NCBI RefSeq assembly: GCF_900176395.1
Contig: NZ_FWXL01000001.1
Location: 1-64,000 of the forward strand
Reading direction: 5' to 3'
DNA length: 64,000 bases
Source of the DNA: Novosphingobium sp. B1
Lineage (GTDB): Bacteria; Pseudomonadota; Alphaproteobacteria; Sphingomonadales; Sphingomonadaceae
The notes under the pieces were generated by a model, which made no database searches, had not been told where the DNA came from, and saw only the letters and a list, made by a program, of their open reading frames with translations. Position numbers and translations under genes: made by a program. This document shows positions 54,090 through 64,000 of the stretch, piece by piece (position 1 is the first letter of the stretch; each line of letters begins with the position of its first letter).

Positions 54090-54473
54090 TTGCCATTACC
54101 TCCGCCATGGGATTTTTGCTCGATCCGCTGTCGCTTTTTCTGAACAAGAAAAATGTCTGCGGCCCGGCGGCACCCACAAGCACTGTGAGCATGATCGATG
54201 CGAAATTGACATTGTTGACTCGCTCCGAAGCAGCAGAGTCAGGGCCACCGCGCTAGGTCAGCAGACTTATGGTAACAGATACACAATCTTAGAGCAATGA
54301 GATCACAGCAGTCGCTGTCTCTGACGGGCTGAAGCATCCCGCTTACAACGCCCTCGTTGTGCGGGAGCCCAATAGTCCGAATCAAGGATCATTTGTGGGC
54401 GAGACGACGACCTGCAAGGCGCGTCCAGCTTGCCCATGCCCTATGGCTCTGGGCGAAACCAAATCTCTTGCGT
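54090..54473. other. Non-coding stretch next to the island edge
   Basis: It contains the kinase ribosome binding site and its presumed promoter. No gene or integrase remnant is recognisable up to the 12-bp repeats. Confidence 0.5.
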
Positions 54474-54494
54474 GCTACCTAGAGAGCTACCTAG
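54474..54494. repeat. Two copies of the CTACCTAG-type repeat
   Basis: GCTACCTAGAG followed by AGCTACCTAG, the same unit as the four copies at 26264-26311. Here it lies 66 bases from the tRNA-Lys 3' end. The intervening bases are also similar to those at the left edge (for example TAAGA-CTTG-ATTT patterns). Confidence 0.85.
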
Positions 54495-54554
54495 CTGGGC
54501 ACATCCTGCGAAACTTCGCAGTCCAATGACCTGTAAGAACTTGAATTTAAGTGA

Positions 54555-54635
<81 letters not shown>

Positions 54636-54677
54636 ATGCCCGACAGGATCCGCATTGGTGGCGGCGGGAAGTGGCGG

Positions 54678-54753
<76 letters not shown>

Positions 54754-54863
54754 ATGCCTACCGGCATTCCCGTTCGGGAGCCGCCCAAATAGCGATTTTC
54801 TGCGCGCTGCCAAGCCCCAATTTTCGGTTTTTGACAAAGCTGTCGATCAGCTCGACGGCAGCC

Positions 54864-55982
54864 TCACGAAAGCGTGCGCGGAGCGGCCCTGTTCCAGCGC
54901 TCCACCGCCATGATCGTGCCGATGCAGATCATGTTGGTCATCATCGACGAGCCGCCATGGCTCATCCAGGGCAGGGGGATCCCGACTACCGGCGCCAGGC
55001 CCATGACCATCATCAAGTTGATGCACATGTAAAAGAAGATCGTCATCGTCATGCCCGCGGCAAGCAGGCGCGAAAAGCGATCAGGTGCGCTGGTCGCCAC
55101 CTTCAATCCCCAGCGAAAGATCAGGCCGAACACAACGAGCACGAAGACACCGCCAAGCATGCCCCATTCCTCGGCCATCGTCGCGAACACAAAGTCCGTG
55201 TGTGCTTCCGGCAAGTAGTTGAGGTGGCTTTGCGAACCGTTGCCGAAGCCCTTGCCGATGATACCGCCGGAACCGATCGCAATCTTGGATTGTGTGATGT
55301 GGTAACCTGTTCCGAGCGGGTCGCTTTCGGGATCGAGGAACACGAGCACGCGGTTGCGCTGGTAGTCGTGCAGCAGAAAGAAGAAGGCGAGCGGCGCGGC
55401 TATGAGACCTGCGGCGCCTGCTCCCAGAAACCAGCGCAGCGGCAGGCCGGCGAGGAACATGACAACCACTGCGCCGAAAGTGATTGCGAGGCCCGTTCCA
55501 AGATCAGGCTGCAACATGACAAGGCCGGCCGGGATGCCGAGCAGAACTGCGGCAGGCAGCAGGGCTCGCCAGCTCTGCGTCTCCCCAATCGGCAGGACCG
55601 AATAGAACCACGCCAAGACGAGCACGATACCCGGCTTCATCAGTTCGGAAGGCTGAAGCGTCATGAACCCGAGATTGAGCCAGCGCTGACTTCCGCCCCC
55701 GATCCCGCCGATCAGTTCGACGAGCACGAGCAGGAAGCACAAGCCGGCATAGACCGGTATTGCTAGCTTGCTGAACAACTCGCGCGGAAGGCGCGCGATG
55801 ATCATGGCCACGACGAGGAAAACCCCGAAACGAAACAGGTGGGACAACGACCAGATCTCGAACCGTCCACCGGCTGCCGAATCAAGCACGGCGGCCCCGA
55901 AGCTGACCAGCGCTATCAGCGGCAGCAGGACGCTCCACGGCTGTCTGGCGATTGCTGCCGGAACATAGGCGCGAGGCATCAT
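54864..55982 (-). CDS. rodA: Peptidoglycan glycosyltransferase RodA
   Basis: 372 residues of the SEDS family with about ten membrane segments. QRWLNLGFMTLQPSELMKPG carries the SEDS signature, QPDLGTGLAITFGAVVVMFL and FATMAEEWGMLGGVFVLVVF follow, and PLPWMSHGGSSMMTNMICIG closes it. It polymerises glycan strands during elongation with MrdA. It overlaps mrdA by four bases as the last gene of the elongation cluster. Confidence 0.96.
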   Translation of the reverse strand: MMPRAYVPAAIARQPWSVLLPLIALVSFGAAVLDSAAGGRFEIWSLSHLFRFGVFLVVAMIIARLPRELFSKLAIPVYAGLCFLLVLVELIGGIGGGSQRWLNLGFMTLQPSELMKPGIVLVLAWFYSVLPIGETQSWRALLPAAVLLGIPAGLVMLQPDLGTGLAITFGAVVVMFLAGLPLRWFLGAGAAGLIAAPLAFFFLLHDYQRNRVLVFLDPESDPLGTGYHITQSKIAIGSGGIIGKGFGNGSQSHLNYLPEAHTDFVFATMAEEWGMLGGVFVLVVFGLIFRWGLKVATSAPDRFSRLLAAGMTMTIFFYMCINLMMVMGLAPVVGIPLPWMSHGGSSMMTNMICIGTIMAVERWNRAAPRTLS

Positions 55983-58087
55983 TGTCCTCCCGTACTTGCC
56001 ACTGTGCCGGCGTTCGTGCCGGGAACGGCATTTGCAACAGCGGGAGCGGCGGCAGGCTTTGCAGTCACACCTGTAGGTTGCTCTGGCTCAGGGGCCGGTG
56101 CGGCGGCTTCAGTCTGTACGGTCTGCGGATCGCCTGCGGGTTTGCGACCCTGCTCGACGCGTTCCGTCAGGTCCTCATCGTCGGGGAGGGGCTTGGCGGT
56201 GGTTTCGCCATATCTTGCTGCGAAGGCATCGTAGCGCGCTGCCATGCGCTGTTGAACGTTGCCGCCCCACTGCTTCTCGAAGTCCTCGAGCACCGCCATG
56301 GCCTTGTCGGGTGCAAATATGTAGGTCATCACGTCTCGCGCGATCGGGTAGGCGGCACCAGAGCCGCCACCGTGTTCAATAACCACTGCGCAAGCGTATT
56401 TCGGTTTGTCGAATGGCGCAAAACAGATGAAGTGGCCGTGGTCCCGATACTTCCACGCACCGCTCTTGCCGTTGGCGATGTTGAGGCCGACGACCTGCGC
56501 GGTCCCGGTCTTTCCCGCAAGCAACACATTGTCGACCGGCAGGCGCGCCCGGCCCGCAGTCCCACGGCCGTTGACCACCTCGCTCATCGCCGAGTGAATA
56601 TAATCGAGGTGTTCCTGCGAGAAGCCCATCGGCTTGGGCAACGGTGCGTTACGGTCCAGCAGCAGCCGTGGCATGACCTGCCGTCCCGAAGCTATGCGAG
56701 AGGCCATGATCGCCTGCTGCAGCGGATTGACCAGCATGTATCCCTGGCCGATCGTCGCGTTGACGGTGTCGTAGACCGCCCACTCCTTGCTGTACTTCTT
56801 GAGCTTCCATGCCGGGTCCGGCACCGTGCCATAGGACTGGCCGGGGTACGGCATCGGAAATTCCTGCCCAAGCCCGAGGCGGCGTGCCATCGCCGCGATC
56901 TTGTCCATGCCGATCTGCTGCGCGAAGTGGTAGAAGTACACGTCACACGACTGGTAGATGCCCTTGGCCATGTCGACAGAGCCATGGCCGCGCCTGTTCC
57001 AGCAATGGAACACGCGGTTGCCCACGCGAAGCCCGCCACTGCAACCGACGCTGGCATTAGGATCCAGTCCCGCCTCGAGAAACGACAGCGCGACCATCGG
57101 CTTGACCGTCGAGCCGGGGGGATAAAGCCCGCGCAGAACCTTGTTGCGCAGCGGCACGTGGTCGTCTTCGGACAGCATCTTCCATTCGATGCGTCCGATC
57201 CCGTCGGAGAAGCTGTTGGGGTCGAAGCACGGCATCGATGCCATGGCGAGGATGTCGCCGGTCTCGCAATCCATCACGACCACCGAGCCGGATTCCAGAC
57301 CAATGCGGCGAGCAGCGTAATCCTGAAGTCCGGCGTTTATGGTAAGGGCGATAGGTTTGCCCGGCACATCCTCGCGCGTTCCCAGATCGCGCACGATCCG
57401 CCCCGAGGCCGTAGCCTCGACACGTCGTGCGCCCGGTACACCGCGCAACCGGAATTCAAAATGCTTTTCCAGCCCGTCCTTGCCGATCTTGAAGCCCGGC
57501 GTGATGAGCAGAGGATTGCGCTCTTTCTCGTAATCTTCCGCTGATGCTGCGCCAACGTAGCCAACGAGGTGCCCGACCGAGGCTCCTGCCGGATAGAAGC
57601 GCGAATAGCCGCGCTGCGGAATGACGCCGGGCAATTCGGGCAAGCGCACGCTGACAGCGGCGAATTTCTCCCAATCGAGGCTCGAAGCCACTTCGACAGG
57701 CTGGAAGCCGCGAGCCTTGTCCAGCTTGTCGCGGACATCGCGCACCTTGTCCGGTGGAAGCGCCAGAAGTCCCGCCAGCATGCTCATGGTCTTGTCGGGA
57801 TCGGCGACGCGGTCGGGAATAAGATCGACGCGGAAATCCGCGCGATTGGCGGCGAGCGCCTTGCCGAAGCGGTCGAGCACCCAGCCGCGCCGTGGCGGGA
57901 TCAACGTCAGGTTGACGCGGTTGCTTTCCGATGCCGCCTGGTACTTCTCGTTCTGCGCGACCGCGAGATAACCGAGCCGCGTGGCAAGCAGCAGGCCGAC
58001 TCCGGTCTGCAACGACCCAAGCACGAATGTGCGCCGCTCGAACCGGTTGGTAAGGATCGCCGTGGTTACCGGCAACTTCTGCCGCAT
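55979..58087 (-). CDS. mrdA: Penicillin-binding protein 2 (MrdA)
   Basis: 702 residues. An N-terminal membrane anchor (about 18-40) leads to the pedestal (PPRRGWVLDRFGKALAANRA) and the transpeptidase domain. SxxK is in YPPGSTVKPMVALSFL, SxN in IYQSCDVYFYHFAQ, and KTG in LLAGKTGTAQVVGLN. The last 70 residues are a Pro/Ala-rich tail. It crosslinks new wall together with RodA. ATG 58087 has no in-frame competitor of interest. Confidence 0.96.
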   Translation of the reverse strand: MRQKLPVTTAILTNRFERRTFVLGSLQTGVGLLLATRLGYLAVAQNEKYQAASESNRVNLTLIPPRRGWVLDRFGKALAANRADFRVDLIPDRVADPDKTMSMLAGLLALPPDKVRDVRDKLDKARGFQPVEVASSLDWEKFAAVSVRLPELPGVIPQRGYSRFYPAGASVGHLVGYVGAASAEDYEKERNPLLITPGFKIGKDGLEKHFEFRLRGVPGARRVEATASGRIVRDLGTREDVPGKPIALTINAGLQDYAARRIGLESGSVVVMDCETGDILAMASMPCFDPNSFSDGIGRIEWKMLSEDDHVPLRNKVLRGLYPPGSTVKPMVALSFLEAGLDPNASVGCSGGLRVGNRVFHCWNRRGHGSVDMAKGIYQSCDVYFYHFAQQIGMDKIAAMARRLGLGQEFPMPYPGQSYGTVPDPAWKLKKYSKEWAVYDTVNATIGQGYMLVNPLQQAIMASRIASGRQVMPRLLLDRNAPLPKPMGFSQEHLDYIHSAMSEVVNGRGTAGRARLPVDNVLLAGKTGTAQVVGLNIANGKSGAWKYRDHGHFICFAPFDKPKYACAVVIEHGGGSGAAYPIARDVMTYIFAPDKAMAVLEDFEKQWGGNVQQRMAARYDAFAARYGETTAKPLPDDEDLTERVEQGRKPAGDPQTVQTEAAAPAPEPEQPTGVTAKPAAAPAVANAVPGTNAGTVASTGGQ

Positions 58088-58089
58088 CG

Positions 58090-58641
58090 TCAAAGTCTCT
58101 TGAGCGGGATCAGGCGTACGCGATCCAGCAGGGCGACAACGCCGGTGACCACCGGATAGAGCGCGATTGAGACGAGAACCTGCGGAACGATGACCAGTGG
58201 CAAGGGATAGCCGGCGGCAATGCCGGCGAATGTCGCGCACAGCAGCAGATAAGTGGAGACCAGGGCCGATGCCGCAAGCCAATCCTGTGCAAAGCCACGC
58301 CAGAGAAATCGTTCGTCAAGCACTTCCATGGCCAGCATCGTTGCCGACCACAGCACAATTCCCGATCCGAACGGCTGGCCCGAGTAAAGATCGTCGAAGG
58401 CGCCGAGCGGAAGACCTGCCCAAACCGGAAACATCCCGGGCCTCACCATGCGCCAGGCGAGGAATACAAGATAGGCCAGCGGCGGCAAGACCGGCGCCGA
58501 GGCGATGATGGGCGAAAAGCTGGCCATCGATGCAAGCATCACCGTCGCCCACGGTAGTCCGCGAGCCACGGCAGGATGCGGAGCCCGGTTGATCCGCTTG
58601 CGCGCAATCTGCCCTGTTTCGGCGTCCAGTCCTGCGATCAT
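58090..58641 (-). CDS. mreD: Rod shape-determining protein MreD
   Basis: 183 residues with five hydrophobic segments. PVWAGLPLGAFDDLYSGQPF is the family-typical middle region. Start ATG 58641 overlaps the mreC stop (ATGA), and mrdA follows after two bases. An inner-membrane part of the elongasome. Confidence 0.9.
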   Translation of the reverse strand: MIAGLDAETGQIARKRINRAPHPAVARGLPWATVMLASMASFSPIIASAPVLPPLAYLVFLAWRMVRPGMFPVWAGLPLGAFDDLYSGQPFGSGIVLWSATMLAMEVLDERFLWRGFAQDWLAASALVSTYLLLCATFAGIAAGYPLPLVIVPQVLVSIALYPVVTGVVALLDRVRLIPLKRL

Positions 58642-59546
58642 CAAGGTGCCTCGGGCGCGGATTGCGCACCGGCCTTCTCACCCTGTTCCAATTGCTGGAG
58701 GGCCTGGGCGCTGTAAGCGGGCTCGACTATGACGAACTCGTTGTCAGCCGGATCGGCGGCGAGGTGTCCGGTCGCGCCATCGCGGTGCGGATCTGTCGCC
58801 ACAGCAACCGGAATGCCGGGTGGATAGAGCCCGCCCGATCCCGATGTCACGAAAACGTCGCCCTTGCGCACCGGATTGATGCCCATGTTGATCAGGCGGA
58901 TGTCGATACGCCCGTTGGAAGCGCCTTGCACGAAGGCGGCAAGCCCATCGCTGGCGCGTCTTACTGGAACCACATTGTCCGGATCGGTGACAAGCAGGAC
59001 GCGCGCCGTGCTTGGGCCCGTTTCCACGACACGGCCGATCAGGCCCGAAGCGGCGCGGACCGGCAAACCCGGCTGGACGCCGCGCACGGCGCCTGCATCG
59101 ATGATTGCAAAACGCCGCGTGCTAGACGCGGTTGATCCAATGAGGTGTGCGGTGGCCACGGGACGGCGGCCGGTGTCGACGATGCCGAGGAGCGCCTTCA
59201 GCCGGCGATTCTCTTCGCGCAGCGATTGCATGCTGATGGCCTGGGCGCGCGCTGCTTCCACTTCGCGACGCAGTTCGGCATTCTGGCGCCCGGCATTGAA
59301 GTAAGCGCCCACGGCGGCAAAGACTCCTTGGCTCGATTCCCTGGTCTGGGCGCCAGCCTTGCCCATCGGCCGCGCAACTTCAGCTGCGGCACTGCGGGCA
59401 AACGAGAACGCACCGGGGTTGATCAGCGATGTGACGAGCACGATCAGGCCGACCACGATGCCGGCAATGGCGATCACGTAGCCGGTGAAGATCCCGTACT
59501 GCGCCCTGCGCGAATAGCCCGGGCGCCGGTCCTGCGACCGCGCCAT
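58641..59546 (-). CDS. mreC: Rod shape-determining protein MreC
   Basis: 301 residues: a cytoplasmic basic start, one membrane helix (about 20-42), a coiled coil (about 75-115, NAELRREVEAARAQAISMQS) and the periplasmic beta domain (FAIIDAGAVRGVQPGLPVRA, VLLVTDPDNVVPVRR, FVTSGSGGLYPPGIPVAVAT). It links MreB to the wall synthases. Confidence 0.95.
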   Translation of the reverse strand: MARSQDRRPGYSRRAQYGIFTGYVIAIAGIVVGLIVLVTSLINPGAFSFARSAAAEVARPMGKAGAQTRESSQGVFAAVGAYFNAGRQNAELRREVEAARAQAISMQSLREENRRLKALLGIVDTGRRPVATAHLIGSTASSTRRFAIIDAGAVRGVQPGLPVRAASGLIGRVVETGPSTARVLLVTDPDNVVPVRRASDGLAAFVQGASNGRIDIRLINMGINPVRKGDVFVTSGSGGLYPPGIPVAVATDPHRDGATGHLAADPADNEFVIVEPAYSAQALQQLEQGEKAGAQSAPEAP

Positions 59547-59623
59547 CCGTTCACCCCTTCAATCCGGCGCAGTTGCCTGCGCCGCGATGCAACACGCTTG
59601 CCTTGTTCGACCCGCCCAATGGC

Positions 59624-62664
<3,041 letters not shown>

Positions 62665-62668
<4 letters not shown>

Positions 62669-63159
62669 TGATCAGGCTGATGCTGCCCGTGACTGGGCTG
62701 AGCGTGCTTCTGGCGGCTTGCTCCGAAAAGGAGCCTACCGACGCCGAGGCGATTGCCGCGGTCAACGCAGCGCAGGATATGAAGCCGCCTGTCAAACCGC
62801 TCGATCTGCAGCCAATTCTCTATCCGGACATCACGCAGAACAAGCTTCACGGTGTGGGCTGTGCGTTCGTTGCCGATGGCGGCGGGCTGGGTGCAGTCCT
62901 GCTGGCGCAGGACAAGCGCGGGGTGATCAAGGTCGCTGAAAAGGTCGAGGTCCTTGCTCCCGATGCGGGCTCTGCAAAACTGCCGAAGGGGAGCTGGTCC
63001 CGCTACACCGGCAAGGCCTACGCCGTGACGCTGGCCGTGATCGGCGAGGTCAAGGCGGTGGGAGCAACCGACCAATTCAAGGGCAAGATGATCGTCACCG
63101 ATGCGTTTGAGCGTCCGGCCTACGAAGCTACCGGCGACGTCCAGTGCAAGGCCATCTGA
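62665..63159 (+). CDS. Small lipoprotein of unknown function
   Basis: 164 residues from ATG 62665, or 163 from the adjacent ATG 62668. A lipoprotein signal (Cys in LLAACSEKE) precedes a beta-rich domain (GVGCAFVADGGGLGAVLLAQ, GSWSRYTGKAYAVTLAVIGE). The start overlaps the mutL stop, so it is probably cotranscribed. Sphingomonads often carry such a protein behind mutL; its role is unknown. Confidence 0.8.
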
Positions 63160-63163
63160 CCAG

Positions 63164-63610
63164 TCAGACGTCGCGGACCCGGATCAGGCCGATGGACTTC
63201 ATCGTCATCACCAAAGCGCCCTCCTGATTGAAGACCCGGATGTTCGAACGAAAGCTGCCCATCTCCGGCCGCGACGAACTGCGCTTCTTGTCGACGATTT
63301 CGGTCTCTACGCTAAGCGTGTCGCCGGGATAGACAGGCTTGAGCCAGCGGATTTCGTCGAGCCCGGGCGAACCAAGCCCGGCCTGCTTGCGCTCCTTCAG
63401 GTTCTCAACGAGCATTGCCATTGTCATGGCGCAGGTATGCCAGCCGCTTGCCGAAAGCCTGCCGAAATGCGTCTGCGCTGCAGCTTCGTCACTCAGATGA
63501 AACGGCTGCGGATCGTACTTGGAAGCAAAGTCGATGACTTCGTCACGCTCCACGGCATAGCTGCCGAAACGCTGGACAGTACCCGGCTCGATATCCTCGA
63601 AATACATCAT
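63164..63610 (-). CDS. MaoC-like (R)-specific enoyl-CoA hydratase-fold protein
   Basis: 148 residues. The hot-dog fold shows FASKYDPQPFHLSDEAAAQT with the hydratase Asp/His, HFGRLSASGWHTCAMTMAML and LDEIRWLKPVYPGDTLSVET. It would act on acyl-CoA thioesters in the cytoplasm. ATG 63610 or 63607 gives the usual start; the frame further upstream is not typical. Convergent with the lipoprotein gene, four bases apart. Confidence 0.88.
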   Translation of the reverse strand: MMYFEDIEPGTVQRFGSYAVERDEVIDFASKYDPQPFHLSDEAAAQTHFGRLSASGWHTCAMTMAMLVENLKERKQAGLGSPGLDEIRWLKPVYPGDTLSVETEIVDKKRSSSRPEMGSFRSNIRVFNQEGALVMTMKSIGLIRVRDV

Positions 63611-63653
63611 GCAGGCATCGTTGCCTGCATGCACTGACAAGTCAATCGTCCGA

Positions 63654-64000
63654 TTAAATACCCAGTGCGCGGAGCGTGCCGGGTTTGGGTGCGGGGTCGG
63701 GAATGATCCGGTAGCGCGCCGTGATCAGGCTGAACACGCCAAACAGCAGTAGCCCGACTGCAACCAGCGTGAAGGCTGTCCCCATGTCGCGAAGGTCGTT
63801 GATGGCGCCACCGAGCGAGACAACTTCGCTGCTGCGCCCGAACCACGCCGTTCGCAACAGCGACCAGCCGATCAACGTCATCACGACAGCCCGGGCCGCG
63901 TGTCCTGCGCGGCCGATCCAGCACGTTGCTGCAGGCGCATTGGACGAAATGTGCCGCATGAAACCGGCCGTCACGGCATTCTTTGCCTGCAGAACGGCGG
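63654..64000 (-). CDS. DUF1206 membrane protein, C-terminal part
   Basis: The frame is open to the window edge. Two hydrophobic segments (about 63812-63880 and 63720-63790 in window coordinates) with GWSLLRTAWFGRSSEVVSLG and LVAVGLLLFGVFSLITARYR fit the last repeat of the DUF1206 family (three repeats of paired helices). Ends LRALGI. Function unknown. Confidence 0.75.
   Translation of the reverse strand, partial: AVLQAKNAVTAGFMRHISSNAPAATCWIGRAGHAARAVVMTLIGWSLLRTAWFGRSSEVVSLGGAINDLRDMGTAFTLVAVGLLLFGVFSLITARYRIIPDPAPKPGTLRALGI

Noticed and set aside
54831-55766. 311-codon rightward frame
   Set aside because: Antisense to rodA and rich in His, Gln and Arg, typical of shadows of membrane-protein genes.
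55952-57544. 530-codon rightward frame
   Set aside because: Antisense to mrdA; no domain, no ribosome binding site.

Overview
The window reads as a high-GC alphaproteobacterial chromosome of the order Sphingomonadales, most likely Novosphingobium-like (inference). The basis is a chromosomal mreB-mreC-mreD-mrdA-rodA cluster beside mutL at the right end, an F-type conjugation remnant of the kind carried by sphingomonad plasmids at the left end, and several GGAAC-N16/17-CGTT promoters typical of the alphaproteobacterial general stress sigma factor EcfG.

Layout. (1) 1-1796: right part of an IS21-family element (istA, start of istB). (2) 1797-7870: a wrecked F-type type IV secretion region. A strawberry-notch fragment is fused to traF, traW is fused to a broken trbC, traC is split into two halves on opposite strands, an orphan traA pilin gene points the other way, and an HTH regulator and an AlpA-like gene follow. 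(3) 7.9-13.9 kb: accessory genes, including a LuxR-HTH/VOC fusion, an exported VOC protein, two AraC regulators, an S9 peptidase and two small uncharacterised genes. (4) 14.1-21.6 kb: a tripartite RND efflux operon with its own OmpR-type two-component pair, followed by a broken ArsR gene. (5) 22.4-25.95 kb: a LytS/LytTR-type two-component pair divergent from a serine beta-lactamase-fold gene and a small secreted protein.

(6) 26.37-54.60 kb: a block of about 28 kb bounded by a 50-bp direct repeat of the 3' half of tRNA-Lys(CTT), which looks like an integrated island with no integrase left. Its left third is damaged by IS66 and IS3 elements sitting in a gdhA tail and a small gene. The rest is a collection of stress genes: two hemerythrin-domain proteins, an AlkB-like dioxygenase, an operon of PRC-barrel protein, katE and a second Mfd-like translocase, an SRPBCC/Zn-alcohol-dehydrogenase pair, a thioredoxin-reductase-like enzyme, a YihY protein, two Hsp20 genes with an NDUFS4-like gene, and yccA-hdeD-htrA followed by an HWE histidine kinase. 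EcfG-type promoters, two divergent RpoH-type promoters and a probable RNA thermometer suggest joint general-stress and heat-shock control. Four neighbouring genes between 43.4 and 46.3 kb (phosphatase, NAD(P)HX dehydratase, exonuclease III, CorA) are broken by a stop codon, frameshifts or truncation. An IS5 element has cut another gene.

(7) 54.56-64.0 kb: two identical tRNA-Lys(CTT) genes, then conserved chromosomal genes: the rod-shape/peptidoglycan elongation cluster, mutL, a small lipoprotein, a MaoC-like dehydratase and a partial DUF1206 membrane protein.
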